DNA of 29,398 nt from Alkalibacterium sp034520745 (GCA_034520745.1 JAXHNF010000022.1:1-29398), one strand, 5' to 3'. Shown: positions 9,850-20,106, counted from the stretch's first letter. The notes: generated by a model from the sequence alone, not told the origin. Numbers and translations: made by a program.

Positions 9850-10165
9850 TGATTCAGTTTTCCACAGTTGGATAAAATTGTTAGTAAAAATTCCACAGGA
9901 TGTAAATAAAGATATCCACAGGCTGGAAAAGAATGTTAATAACGTTATATAAGGACGGATTTTTAACAAGAAATGTGGATAACTATTCCGTTTAAGTTGT
10001 TTTAACAGCAATGTTTTTCATAGTTATGCACAACTCCAGTGAACCTGTGTACGGTTTCTTTGAACACCCTGTGCAACTGTGGATAATGTGAGGACAAGCA
10101 GGTGGACAAGAATTTTAGGAAATGGACTTGTTCTTAACATGTGGATATCTTTGTGGCATAACTTT
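9850..10165. other. oriC: oriC DnaA-box cluster upstream of dnaA
   Basis: This gene-free stretch is AT-rich and packed with 9-base DnaA boxes in both orientations. Perfect TTATCCACA occurs on the minus strand at 9974-9982 and 10078-10086. One-mismatch or variant boxes are at 9858-9866 (TTTTCCACA), 9912-9920 (ATATCCACA), 10024-10032 (TTATGCACA), 10140-10148 (ATATCCACA, minus), and weaker ones at 9889-9897 and 10101-10109. This corresponds to the upstream half of the bipartite Firmicutes origin. I could not identify a convincing dnaA promoter in it. Confidence 0.88.
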
Positions 10166-10219
10166 TCCGCTCTTTTTCTAAAACAGATGAAATTTCAGAG
10201 GATTGATGTTAAAATAAAC

Positions 10220-10248
10220 TTGACAAACTGTGAAATGTTTTCTAAAAT
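10220..10248 (+). promoter_or_regulatory. sigma-A promoter of rpmH
   Basis: A consensus TTGACA (10220-10225), 17-base spacer and TAAAAT (10243-10248) lie about 93 bases before rpmH, at the plus-strand edge of the oriC box cluster. Confidence 0.8.
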
Positions 10249-10340
10249 AACATAGTCTGTCTATATAGTGTAAAGTGATAGTCTGATATTGCTTTTATTA
10301 AGTACAGAAGACAAAGGAAAGATTCAGGAGGTGTTCGCCA

Positions 10341-10481
10341 ATGGCACAAGGATTAACATATCAACCCAAAAAACGTAAACGTCAAAGAGTACATGGATTC
10401 AGAAAACGTATGAGTACAAAAAACGGGCGTAGAGTATTGAAAAACAGACGTCGTAAAGGAAGAAAAAGAATTTCTGCTTAA
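10341..10481 (+). CDS. rpmH: 50S ribosomal protein L34
   Basis: A 46-residue, very basic protein of the large ribosomal subunit. TYQPKKRKRQRVHGFRKRMS and TKNGRRVLKNRRRKGRK are unmistakable L34. AGGAGGTG lies eight bases before the ATG. The N-terminus reads MAQGLTYQP rather than the common MKRTYQP, giving two to three extra residues. It heads the rpmH-rnpA-yidC-jag order on the opposite side of oriC from dnaA. Confidence 0.98.
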   Translation: MAQGLTYQPKKRKRQRVHGFRKRMSTKNGRRVLKNRRRKGRKRISA

Positions 10482-10488
10482 TGACGAC

Positions 10489-10543
10489 AGGCGACGGAAG
10501 CTTCTTGCTGGGATATTTAGTGAGAGCTCGTTGCCTTTTTTTT
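10489..10543 (+). terminator. possible attenuating terminator between rpmH and rnpA
   Basis: AGGCGACG (10489-10496) pairs with CGTTGCCT (10529-10536, one G-U pair) and is followed at once by seven T. The loop is long (32 bases) but contains a small GGAAGCTTC hairpin. It would lower rnpA expression relative to rpmH, as is usual for this gene pair. Confidence 0.5.
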
Positions 10544-10590
10544 ATTTATTTTTAGAAATTACTTAGTTAATGAAGAAAGATGGGGACTCA

Positions 10591-10947
10591 ATGAAAAAAG
10601 CCTGGCGCGTAAAAACTGAAGCAGATTTTCAGAAAGTCTTTCATCAGGGACAGTCTATGGCTAACCGCCAGTTTGTGGTCTACAGCATAGCCAAAGAAGG
10701 ACAGACCCATTTTCGTGCGGGACTTTCTGTCGGGAAAAAAATGGGTAATGCCGTAATGAGAAATGCGATCAAGCGAAAAATCAGGCACTGCCTGATTGAA
10801 TTTGATCAGCAGGATCTGATCAGACAGGATATCGACTTTATCGTGATTGCCAGAAAACCTGTCAGCGAAATGGATTATCATGAAGTTAGAAAAAGCCTGC
10901 TGCATGTGTTTGATCGGGCACAGATACTCAAAGCAAAAGAACAGTAG
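10591..10947 (+). CDS. rnpA: ribonuclease P protein component
   Basis: The protein cofactor of RNase P, which trims 5' leaders of tRNA precursors. The RNR motif region GNAVMRNAIKRKIR and the start KKAWRVKTEADFQKVFHQG are typical; length is 118 residues from the chosen ATG (10591-10593). A longer reading from 10570 adds seven residues but has no ribosome site, while a weak GGGGAC lies before the chosen start. yidC follows after a 72-base gap. Confidence 0.96.
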   Translation: MKKAWRVKTEADFQKVFHQGQSMANRQFVVYSIAKEGQTHFRAGLSVGKKMGNAVMRNAIKRKIRHCLIEFDQQDLIRQDIDFIVIARKPVSEMDYHEVRKSLLHVFDRAQILKAKEQ

Positions 10948-11019
10948 ACTTTTTTAAAGCTGATTAGAATCGATCGTAGAATGACACAACTAAAGATTTA
11001 TATGAAAAGAGGAAAAAAA

Positions 11020-11865
11020 GTGATTTTTTTAAAAAAACGTAAGCGATTGCTGCTGGCAGTGACGATGATTGGTTTAATGGTCTTTCTGACGGCCTGCGGA
11101 ACAGAACCCGTTACCTCGGAAAGTACCGGTATCTGGGAAGGCGTAATCATCTATAACTTTGCCCGTGCGATCATCTGGGTTTCAGACTTCTTCGGCGGCA
11201 ATTACGGTATCGGAATCATTATCGTGACGATGTTCATTCGAGCACTGCTCATTCCCTTTACACATTTTCAGCAGAAAAACATGCAGCAGATGAACGAATT
11301 GAACCCTCAGTTAAATGAATTGAGAGACAAATATTCCGCTAAAGACACGGAAACGCAGGAAAAACTGAAAGAAGAGCAGCAGCGTCTTTACAGTGAAGCG
11401 GGCGTCAACCCATACATGGGCTGTCTGCCGATGCTGATCCAGATGCCTGTTTTCATTGCTCTGTATCAGGCTGTGAACCGGACAGATATCCTGGCAACAG
11501 GCAATTTCTTATGGGTGAATCTGGGTGAACCGGATCCTTACTTTATCCTGCCGATCCTTGCCGGACTGTTTACTCTGGGGAACTCTGTTATGATGAGTAT
11601 GGGACGACCTCAGGCAGGAAATAAAGTAATAACCTATGTGATGCCTTTATTCATCGTGTTCATTACTGTCCGCCTGTCCAGTGCTTTGGCCTTGTATTTC
11701 ACTGTTTCAAACGGTTTCTCCGTGATCCAGACGCTGCTTTTCCAGAATCCGTTCAAGATGAGAAGAGAACGTCAGAAAAAAGAAGAAGAGGAACGCGAAG
11801 CGGAACTCCAGCGCAGACGTGCCATGAAGAAAGCACAGAAATACGGCAGAAACGTAAAAAAATAG
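11020..11865 (+). CDS. yidC: membrane protein insertase YidC/SpoIIIJ (lipoprotein)
   Basis: YidC inserts and folds membrane proteins, alone or with Sec. The N-terminus is a lipoprotein signal: basic KKRKRLLLAV, a hydrophobic stretch, then the lipobox LTAC (Cys about residue 26). Conserved Oxa1-family features include GIGIIIVTMFIRALLIPFTH, PYMGCLPMLIQMPVFIALYQAV with membrane helices, and a basic, charged C-terminal tail. The GTG at 11020-11022 is seven bases after AAAGAGG; upstream in-frame ATGs at 10981 and 11002 have no ribosome site. Length is 281 residues. jag follows 73 bases later, a conserved pairing. Confidence 0.96.
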   Translation: MIFLKKRKRLLLAVTMIGLMVFLTACGTEPVTSESTGIWEGVIIYNFARAIIWVSDFFGGNYGIGIIIVTMFIRALLIPFTHFQQKNMQQMNELNPQLNELRDKYSAKDTETQEKLKEEQQRLYSEAGVNPYMGCLPMLIQMPVFIALYQAVNRTDILATGNFLWVNLGEPDPYFILPILAGLFTLGNSVMMSMGRPQAGNKVITYVMPLFIVFITVRLSSALALYFTVSNGFSVIQTLLFQNPFKMRRERQKKEEEEREAELQRRRAMKKAQKYGRNVKK

Positions 11866-11938
11866 AAATTTCTCTGACTTGCTCTAGTTTATTTGGTAAA
11901 ATATGGATGAATAGAATTTGGAATGGAGGATCGTATTC

Positions 11939-12876
11939 ATGAATGACAAGTACACTGCACAAGCTGCAACAACTGAAGAGGCCATCGAAAAAGGACTCAA
12001 AGCTTTAGGCATCGGTCGGGAAGACGCGACAATCGAAGTCAAGCAGGCAGGCAAGAAGGGCTTCTTAGGCATCGGGCAGAAAGACGCGGTCGTCGTGGTC
12101 AAAAAGACCAACACGAAAAACGCCATTGAAGAACTTTTATCTAAAGAAGTGATGCTGGGTGAAGAAGAAAATTCGACGATCAAGCCTTCTGAAAAAGTCA
12201 GAAAAAAAGAAGTCAAAGAAGAGCCGGTCGTTGAACCTGTTGCTGAAGCTCCGGAAGAAGTGAGCGAAGCGGTAGAAGAAACAGAAGAAAAGGATGAATC
12301 GGAAGAACCGAAAGAAACGAAAGAAACAAAGGATATGGAAGACTCTGAAAAAAAGAGCCGGCAGAAGTTCGTGAACAAAAAGAAAAACGTGTGAATGAGC
12401 AGGATGAGGCAGCGATCTTGAAAGTGTCTGAGTATCTGAAAACCATCGCTTTAAAAATGGGTGTCGACGATGTCGCCATCGATGTGAAGCGTGACAATAA
12501 CCGCGTGAAATTCCTGATCGAGACAGAAGATGCCGGTCTGATCATCGGCCGCCACGGCAAGGTCCTGAACAGCCTGCAGACTCTGGCGCAGATCCAGCTG
12601 CATCAGGAAGCGGACAATAAACTGTATGCCAAAGTGGATGCAGAGAATTACCGTGACCGCCGCAAACAGACAGTGGAACAGCTGGCGACACGCACCGCTG
12701 AAAAAGTGAAGCGAACCAAGCGTCCCGTGATTTTAGAACCAATGCCTGCACATGAACGCAAGCAGATCCACCGTTACCTGAATCAGTTCAAGGGAGTCAA
12801 GACTCACTCTGAAGGCAAGGAACCGCACCGCTATTTAGTGGTCGAACCGGCAAAAGAAGAAGAATTCAAACTGTAA
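11939..12876 (+). CDS. jag: RNA-binding protein Jag/KhpB, frameshifted
   Basis: Jag/KhpB is an RNA-binding protein that, with KhpA, affects cell elongation and division in related species. The Jag-N domain covers about residues 1-55 (EEAIEKGLKALGIGREDATIEV, ending KKGFLGIGQKDA). A long acidic Glu-rich linker follows, then a KH domain with the GxxG-type loop IIGRHGKVLNSLQ, and a C-terminal R3H region (PAHERKQIHRYL). One A is missing from an A-run near 12350; restoring it gives EPAEVREQKEKRVNEQDE and joins the halves into about 312 residues. The ATG at 11939-11941 follows GGAGG. Confidence 0.94.
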
Positions 12877-12895
12877 ATCAGTCAAGCGCACGATC

Positions 12896-12939
12896 AAAAA
12901 GCTCTTCAGAGACGAAATTTCGTCTCTGAAGAGCTTTTT
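12896..12939. terminator. bidirectional terminator, 44-bp perfect palindrome
   Basis: Two 22-base arms are exact complements with no loop bases between them (centre 12917/12918). A-run and T-run at the ends make it a terminator in both directions for jag (plus) and the pilus operon (minus). Confidence 0.9.
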
Positions 12940-12956
12940 TCTTTCAGATCGGATAT

Positions 12957-13748
12957 TCAGTTTACCCGCTCGCCGTGAACGAGGAGACGCTTATAATTCA
13001 TGGGATACTTCAGACAGGTCACCAGCGTCACGAGATCCTTGTCTTTTTGAATACTTAAACTGCCGACCTCATCTGGCAGGACCACGTGGGAACCGGTGAC
13101 GCGGTAAGTCATAGGTCTTGTCCAGGGTCTGGATTTCAAAGGTGTCTCCGGCATTCAAGTTCATTGACATGTAGAAACATATTATGGCGCAAGTGTCCCG
13201 CGGTGTCCCGCGATGACTGAACTGAGTGCCTTTGCCTCCAACGGGTAGTGATGTACCTGTTATGTGTGCTGCACCTTTCATCAAGTTGGCATCCGAGGCT
13301 CCCAGGTAAATAGGAAGCTCGATATTGATTTTAGGGATGCGAATGATGGAGTAAAAAGAGCGATAGGATAAAGAAGAGGATCCATTGCCTGATGGAGCAC
13401 TTATATGCTTCCATCTCGACGTGAGAATTGTCGACAAGACTGGCATCCGTTTCAGGTTCTTTTTGCTCGTTCTCAGTAGCGTAAAACTCATTTGAAGCCA
13501 TCACTTCATCTGTGAAAGCATCTTCGATCATCTGATCGGGATTATCATGAAATTCTTCATTGTAGTCGGACATTTACTTCCACAAAGCCTCACTGTTTCA
13601 CTCTGAGTCAGGCTGAGCGGCAAACAGTCTCAAACTCTTCTATTTGCTGCTGCATGGCGTAATCGTTGATGTAATGGGCAATGTAGGGATAAACGAAAAA
13701 CAATAAGCCCATGAGAAACAGCAGAAAGGGGAGTAGTTTTTTCTTCAT
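12957..13748 (-). CDS. class C (pilin-polymerising) sortase, second copy, heavily frameshifted
   Basis: A transpeptidase that joins pilin subunits. The N-terminus KKKLLPFLLFLMGLLFF is a membrane anchor. The catalytic core reads IIRIPKINIELPIYLG, then GHRGT (catalytic His), TLVTC (catalytic Cys) and NYKRLLVHGERV (catalytic Arg). At least five or six frame errors occur (around 13100, 13160-13180, 13220, 13400, 13590-13620). The joined product is about 264 residues. No C-terminal membrane segment is seen after GERVN. The likely ATG (13746-13748) lies seven bases after AGGAG and next to the end of the preceding sortase. It is the last gene of the pilus operon. Confidence 0.85.
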
Positions 13749-13750
13749 TT

Positions 13751-14648
13751 TCATACTCCTCTCGCGTTTTCCTTTCATAAATCAGAAGGGCACTACCGAG
13801 GATGCCTGCTAGTGAGGTAATGACTATTGGAAGGGTATATGAAGTTCTCTTCTGGAGTTAAATCAGGGGTGACAGCTGCAGATTCTGGTTCTTCAGGGGT
13901 ATAGGGTATTCGTTCACCCATGACGAGTAGCCGATGGGAGTTGATCATGTAAGGCGTACAGGTAATAAGGGTGACGAGATCCCGTCCTTCCTGAATGGCG
14001 ATCAGGTCTGTCTTCATAAGGCAGGACAGTATTGATTTCTCTGACTTCATACGCAAGCATTTCATCCAAGACCTTAAGGTAAAAGACATTCCCGATCTCT
14101 ATATCCGCAAGGTCCGTAAAGAGTTTGGACGTTGCAAACCCCGGCTGACCGGTCAGAGACAGAATGCGTATTTTTCGCCACCTAAAGGGAAAGAGGTATT
14201 TTCTAAATAGCCAATCCCTTTTTGAAGGATGGCATCGCTGGTCCCTGAATATATCGGGAAGTTTCCGTCAATAGCTGGAATCTCTATCATGACCCAGAAC
14301 ATCACCCAGCCTGTCAGAGAAAACATTGAAGGACGAGCGGTTACCCGCAGCAGCGACTTGATCTCCGGATTCTTCCGAAAGGGATCTTCATATTCCTGCT
14401 GTGTATCCGAACCACTGAGCGAGCGGTTGTAGTCATTGATTTGATCCTTATAAACATTTGATCTCGTCTTCAGAGAGTTCATCCAGGGAATCCTGGTAGG
14501 TATCGATCACACGGGTCTGGTGTGAAGCTGGAATAGAGCTGAGTGACGATAGGGTAAAGAAAGATAGTCAATCCGACAATGAAGCCAAAGATGGCGAGTA
14601 AAGGTGGACTTTGGACGGCTTGTGGAATGAACGGAATGGTTTTTTCAC
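13751..14648 (-). CDS. class C (pilin-polymerising) sortase, first copy, heavily frameshifted
   Basis: Same family as the next gene but clearly diverged. The N-terminal anchor reads LLAIFGFIVGLTIFLYPIV. The core has MIEIPAIDGNFPIYSGTSD, TLITC (catalytic Cys) and MINSHRLLVMGERI (catalytic Arg). The segment expected to hold the catalytic His (TGHRG) reads TGQPG at about 14144-14158, probably through a local base error. A C-terminal membrane segment LPIVITSLAGILGSALLIYE follows, as in many class C sortases. GTG at 14646-14648 follows GGAGGGAG. The 3' end is uncertain: a TGA at 13751-13753 in a neighbouring frame would overlap the next gene's region. Confidence 0.83.
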
Positions 14649-14749
14649 GAGGACTCCCTCCTTTCGCTGAATAGAGTAGGGCAGAGGAGTATGTAAACAG
14701 GATAGACCGGCGCCCCGTGCCGGAAGTGTTTAATGTCGATCAACTGCGG

Positions 14750-16479
14750 TTATTTTTCCGATTTTTTATAGAGTTTGACTGAAGAGCCCATCAAGCCAAG
14801 ACCGATGATGCTGAATACGAGTGTACCCACACCACCTGTTTGAGGCAGAGTGATTTCTGGGCTGTTCGAGATTTCAGCTGGATCTGCTCCGCAACAAGAT
14901 CAGAAGAACATTCACTGGTCAGTAGCTGTTAGCGTCAACAGTGAATTCGATAGTCATTGCTCGAGACAATCTATATTGTATGCCGCCTACTTCTGGAGCT
15001 TTGATTTCTTCCAGGAAATAGTGACCATAGGCTAAACCTTCGATTTCAAAGTAGCCGTTAGCATCAGATTCAAAGACCCAAGCGGAAGCTTTAGCTCCCC
15101 AGCTGTAATCTGGTTGCAGGTACATGCCTTCACCATTGTAGATGAGGAATTCGGCACCTGGCAAGCCTTCGCCTTCTTTATTCACTTTATCAAAGGCTTT
15201 ACCACCAGTATGAACCACAGGAGGATTTTCTTCCGTGTCAGTATATTCTACAAATCCATTGTTATACGTTAGTGTGACGTTGTTTTCGTAATCCCTTCCC
15301 ATGACGGCATTTTCGTTTATGAATGTGTCAAAGGAAATAACGAGTTCATCAAAACCATCTAAAGCAGTGATGTCAAAGTTAAGTTCTAGTGTGCCACCTT
15401 CTTCGCCAACAGTCACGCCGGATGCAGTAAAGCCTGTAAATACCAGCGCCGTCAGCTTCTACGACAAGATTACCGGCATAAGTGAGTTACTGGACCGAAT
15501 GTATCTCTTATGATATAACTTACCAGATTTTCAGTATCGATAAAGTTCAGGTACATCTGAGCGAATAATCCAAGTAAGGTTTTCAAAGAAATCGCCAGTA
15601 TCCTCATCTTGGCCTTGTTCTGTTATAGATTTATCAATTTCAGGTAAATCATCGTTGACAAGTTCGACGCCTTCGCGGATGATTTTTTCATCAATAACAT
15701 TTACGTCAGCTGAGTTATTTCCTACACCGTAAGCGTGGTCATCTTTAGTTACTTCAAACGGAATAGGTGTTTGATCTAAGCCGTAGCCGTCAGGAGCGGC
15801 TGTTTCCACGAAGTAGTAGCTGCCGACGACTAAGTCTCCGACAAAAATATTACCATTGGCATCAGTTGTCAAGCCTGATTCAATTAATGCATCGTCACCG
15901 TCTTGTACTTTGTAAAGACTGAATACTGCGCCTGGCAGACCAGTTTCACCGTCTTCTGCCCATTTGGTCAGTTCGACAGCACCTAAGATCAGCTGGTTTT
16001 TTGGATAAACGTGAACATCCTGATTCCATTCCGTTTGATTTGGATTCATCATTGGAACATCCACTAAGAATGGGCCGCTGAAATCCTCGACACCTTTAGG
16101 CGTGTCAGTTTCTACAACGTAGTATCTACCTTCTTCCAGATCCTCGAATAAAGCTAAGCCATTGCTGTCTGTAGATTTTACGACAGGAGTGAGCCTGTAA
16201 TGTCTACAGTAGACAATTCTGCATCATCTGCTACTTTGTAGACACTGAATACTGCGCCTTCTAAAAATGTTGAGTCAAGCTGGAAGGTCTTTTGTCAGAC
16301 CGTCATTTTCAATCAATGTATCATCGAATGGATTGTCGTTCGTCTGTAATTTGTGTATATGCAGATTACGCTGTCTCTGGACGTGCAGTTGCCGGCCATT
16401 GCCATAGAGGGTGCCATAATGGAAAGAACCATCAGAGACCCATCAAGAGACCGACAACTTTTCTTGTTATTCTGGTCAT
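14750..16479 (-). CDS. pilus backbone (major) pilin, Cna-B/SpaA type, LPQTG-anchored, frameshifted
   Basis: The shaft subunit of a sortase-built pilus. In order: a signal peptide beginning MTRITRKVVGLLMG; a mature start containing LHIHKLQTND; a first E-box-like YYVVETDTPKG; the pilin motif WNQDVHVYPK, whose lysine (15999-16001) is the polymerisation residue; a Cna-B domain with E-box YYFVETAAPDGYG; a further domain; a C-terminal Cna-B domain with YFLEEIKAPE; and LPQTG (14834-14848), a hydrophobic helix and a KKSEK tail. The joined length is about 575 residues with frame errors near 14895, 15420-15530, 16065-16200 and 16280-16430. ATG at 16477-16479 follows AAAGGAGA. It lies between the tip adhesin and the sortases. 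Confidence 0.88.
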
Positions 16480-16508
16480 TTGCTTTTACTCTCCTTTATT
16501 CTATATTT

Positions 16509-19500
16509 TTAGGATTTTTTGGTTTTCTTTTTCTTGTTGAGGCCGTAAAGCGTGCCTCCCATTAAGGAAATACCGAGAACAGTAAAGAGTGGTGGTGCCC
16601 ATGCTCCCTGTATTCGGCAGTTCGGCTTGACGATCGTTTTCAATAGTTAACTGAACGTCAGGTGTTTCATCATCGATTGTTACTGTAAACGATTCATTTT
16701 GTAGAAGATAACCGGCTGGTGCTTTTGTTTCTACTAATACGTAATCACCATGAGGAATGTCTTCAAACAATAAAAGACCTTGTGCGTTGGTAATTCCTGT
16801 AGCGATAACTGTGTAGTCTTCTTCGGATGTATATAGTCTGAGTTCAAATTCAGCACCGGCTAACGGAGAAGGTTCTTGTAAAGAAGCGTCTACTTTTTCA
16901 ATAGTGAGGGATCCGACTTTTAAGATATTCTCAATCTGTATTGGATTCTCTGATGTGATAACTTCTCCGTTCGCATAAGCACGAACGACATCATCTTCAT
17001 CCAGTCTGATTTCCACCTCAATATCTTCGCTTATTCCTTCATATCCATCTGGAGCGGATGTTTCACTCAATATATACGTACCTACTCTTAAATCCTCAAA
17101 AAGAATTCTGCCGTTCATCAGATATATCTGAAAGTCCCGATAATAGTCCCGTTTTGACTTAAAGTAAACTCTGCCGTAAGATTTTCACCTGATAATAGGA
17201 TTACCTTCGCCGTCGATTTTCTCGATAACAAATCCGCCTGTCAGTAATGTATTGGTAAGCGAAACATTGAGGACGCCAGGTGTGAAGTGTCCTCAGTAAC
17301 GGATTCGACTTCTGTGTCGTAATCGGCTACTGGTTCTTCTTCAACACTGTAGGTGAATGTTCTGCCAAAGTTATCAAAACGAGCAAGTGAATCAGCATCA
17401 AACAGCCAGTCATCGTTTGTGTCTGGACTTACTGTAATTTGACGAACGAATTGTTTTGAGTGGTTCCTTCCGCTGTTCTGTAAATATTTAGAACAATAGA
17501 TTCCGGACGGTCTTCAGGGGAATGCGTTTTCCCAGAATTTCTCACCGTTCAACAGCCATCCAGGAGCTTTTACAGAAGGAATCGGAAATTCGTTTGTCAC
17601 ATCGGGTGTATTTGCAACGGGAGTCAAGAGTGTCTCGCCATTTGTTTGATAGTAAAAGTCTGGATTAAATCCTGGATCTTCTGTATCCAAATGAACAGTA
17701 TAGATTAATCTTACCCATTCATCTGCGCCCAAGTTTAGTCCAGTCACGTTGATTGTTCCATCTGGATTCTCAGTAACTTGGACGGAATTGAGGAGATTTG
17801 GACTACTTGCCTCGAGGGTGTAGTCTGAACTGTCGAACGTGCCATCAGGCCCTTTGTCCAAAATAATCTGTTCTCCCATCGGATCAGTGATACTGCCATT
17901 AGAAATAGATTTTGTAACAGTCGTACTGATTTGTTCTAAAATATCCTGAATTTGAGAAACTTGTGAGGCGTCATAGTAATAGTTGTCATTAGTCGCAACG
18001 TTTTTCATTACGTTCAATGCCTGTTCTCTCGAAGCGAACTGATTATTAACAAATTGATCAGTTAATTCGATTGCCGACTCCATATAAGTCTATGCCGGCA
18101 TTTTTCGGCAAATACTGCTTCCGACATTGTTGGCAGGAAATGATCAGTTATCTGTATATCCATTGACAGAATAAGATTCATGGATATTCGGTGTATTAAA
18201 ATTGGAACTTAGATAGTAACGGGTGCCGTCTCCTTTAATCGAATTATAGTTGAAGGAAGTTCCATAAAAATTATAGAAGCTCGATTGCCTTCGTAGTTGA
18301 CTAAAGGACCATTCGCCGCAGCAGCAGTCATGCGATAACTGAGTGTTGGCAAGCCGTCACTAAGGAAAATAATGATTTTATTGGTGGCGGTGCTATTGTT
18401 GTCTAGAATCGAACGTGCTTGTCTCGATGCTGCTTGAGTAAGTGTACCCCCGATTTGACCGTTATTGGCATCCCAAGGTCGTACGTTTGTCAAATTATTT
18501 GAATTTGTTGTTAGGGTCGTGTAGGAATGTGAACTGAGGATTTGTGAAGCATAAGTGACCAACGCCATACGAATAGAACCATCGGGGTTGACGTTCTGGT
18601 TAAGCAGGCCATTTATAAACGATGTTCGCTAGCATTAGAGGCAACAGTTACGCGGTCGTTATCTGCCATACTGTTTCAGTTATCCAGAACGAGAACAATA
18701 TCTGTGGTTTCAGATTCTGTTACCGTTTTTCCTGAAATTTCTAGAGTGATATCGTATTGTCCTGGAACAGCAGTTTCACTAGCTGTCTTCTGAAGATTTC
18801 CCGCTTCATATTCAACGGGTTGTGGCAAATAATTTCTTACAGTTGGATCATCCTGATTATAATTAGAAGGGTAGGTGCCTTCAGAATCGGTCGTGTAATC
18901 GATTGAAGCAATACCAATAGAGTTCAAATAAAGAAGAACGCGGCTGTACAACTGGCTGTTTTTTGACGGGGATAAACCCGTCTGTCGTACGCGGACCACC
19001 AGTGTATATCTCTTTTCCGCCTTCAATGTAGAATTCCTGTTCTTCTTTTTCCACCACTCCTTCAATATCTTCAGGTTCACCAAAGTTCTCATTTTCGGTA
19101 TCTACTTCATCGGACTGTTCGATTTCATCTTCAGTCAGTTCGTTACCATCGGAATCTTCAGCCAGGTCTGTCTCTTTGTCTTGTTCGAGTACTACAGCTT
19201 CCTCAGATTCTTCTTTGGTTTTTTGTGATCCTTCCTGAAAATTATCTGTGTTTTCATTTTCGCTAACGTCTTCTTGGACAGTAATGTCTTCTTCATCTGC
19301 TTCAAGAACAGCTTCTACAATCTGTTCTTCTTCAGCTGTCGGTTCAGCGACAAGTCGTTCTTCTTCGGCTTTTTCATCAGCTATACGTTGTTCTTCAGCT
19401 AAACGATCCGCTTCTTCTTGAGCGGCTTTTTCTGCAGCGAGGCGTTCTTCCTCAGCTTTTTCTTCTGCCGCAATTCGCTCGGCTTCGGCTTTTTCGGCAG

Positions 19501-20041
19501 CTATCCGTTCAGCTTCCAGTTGTGCGAGTTTATTTGGAATAGAAACGGACTTAAGCTCTACAGCTGCTGGATTATCTTTTTCCTGTATAGAACTACCGAT
19601 AGAAAATTCCAAAGTAGGAGAGATCAAGTCACTGACGGTGGTTGTAAATTTGAGGGTGAGGGTTTGTGCGGTGGTTGAGTAATGGGAGCTGAAGATATGG
19701 CGGTTGTCTGACGCAAGTGAATGCGCCGTCTCGGGTGGCAGACACAGTTTTGGTGCTCCGACATCTGAAGGAACGGTCACTTCGACGACGGGTGTTTTCT
19801 CTGTTTCTGATTCATTCTGATCGATCGTTACATCCCAGGTGATTTCTTTGCCGTCTGGGCTGAGTGACCATTTAGCTGTTCCCGATCCTGATTCGTCTGA
19901 AAATAATGTGACAGAGTCTGCGGTTTCCGCAGAAGCTGTGAGGGAAGAGATCAGGCTGGAAGGAAAGAACTGAATGAATTGAAACAGTACGAATAAAATC
20001 GTTATCACATGTGTATGCAACGATTTGTCATGTGTTTTCAC
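16509..20041 (-). CDS. pilus tip adhesin: coiled, vWA and Cna-B domains, LPNTG-anchored, frameshifted
   Basis: A surface protein of about 1,175 residues when frames are joined. In order: signal peptide (HVITILFVLFQFIQFF); a beta-rich domain (about residues 40-165); a charged Ala/Glu helical stretch built on AERIAAEKAEAE-like units (about 170-240); a strongly acidic linker; a vWA domain with the MIDAS segment DIVLVLDN-x-NSM, where the codon at 18676-18678 reads TGA instead of TCA (DxSxS motif), and IIIFLSDGLPTLS; then Cna-B repeats with E-boxes (YILSETSAPDGYEG, YVLVETKAPAGYL); and LPNTG (16606-16620), a hydrophobic helix and a KKKKTKKS tail. Frame errors are frequent (about 18100, 18250, 18628, 18930, 17120-17520). 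GTG start at 20039-20041 after AGGAGGTG. Confidence 0.85.
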
Positions 20042-20067
20042 ATTCTATACACCTCCTGGTACAAGAG

Positions 20068-20106
20068 TTAAGCGAGAGATAAGAGCGTCTTTCTAGTTTC
20101 TTGCAA
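20068..20106 (-). CDS. possible 12-residue leader peptide before pilus operon
   Basis: TTG at 20104-20106 begins MQETRKTLLSLA and stops at 20068-20070. It is preceded, eight bases away, by a perfect AAGGAGG (20115-20121), as strong as the adhesin's own site. It ends 26 bases before the adhesin start. Nothing in the peptide (no repeated codons) points to a known attenuation type. It may equally be a chance reading. Confidence 0.25.
   Translation of the reverse strand: MQETRKTLLSLA

Noticed and set aside
9592..10011. 139-residue minus-strand reading through the dnaA 5' end and the origin
   Set aside because: Overlaps intact dnaA in another frame and runs through DnaA boxes; no motif or ribosome site.
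10981..11019. Earlier ATGs for yidC (10981, 11002)
   Set aside because: Neither has a ribosome site; GTG at 11020 has one at good spacing and starts a normal lipoprotein signal.
11884..12378. 164-residue Ser/Thr-rich minus-strand reading
   Set aside because: Complement of the acidic Glu-rich linker of jag; low-complexity shadow.
13078..13092. CACGTG core resembling parS
   Set aside because: Only the central hexamer matches; the flanking parS bases are absent. The same holds for the CACGTG cores near 4278, 25418 and 26042.
19380..19530. Tandem-repeat-like DNA in the adhesin gene
   Set aside because: It is a codon-level reflection of Ala/Glu-rich helix repeats, too irregular for a true satellite.
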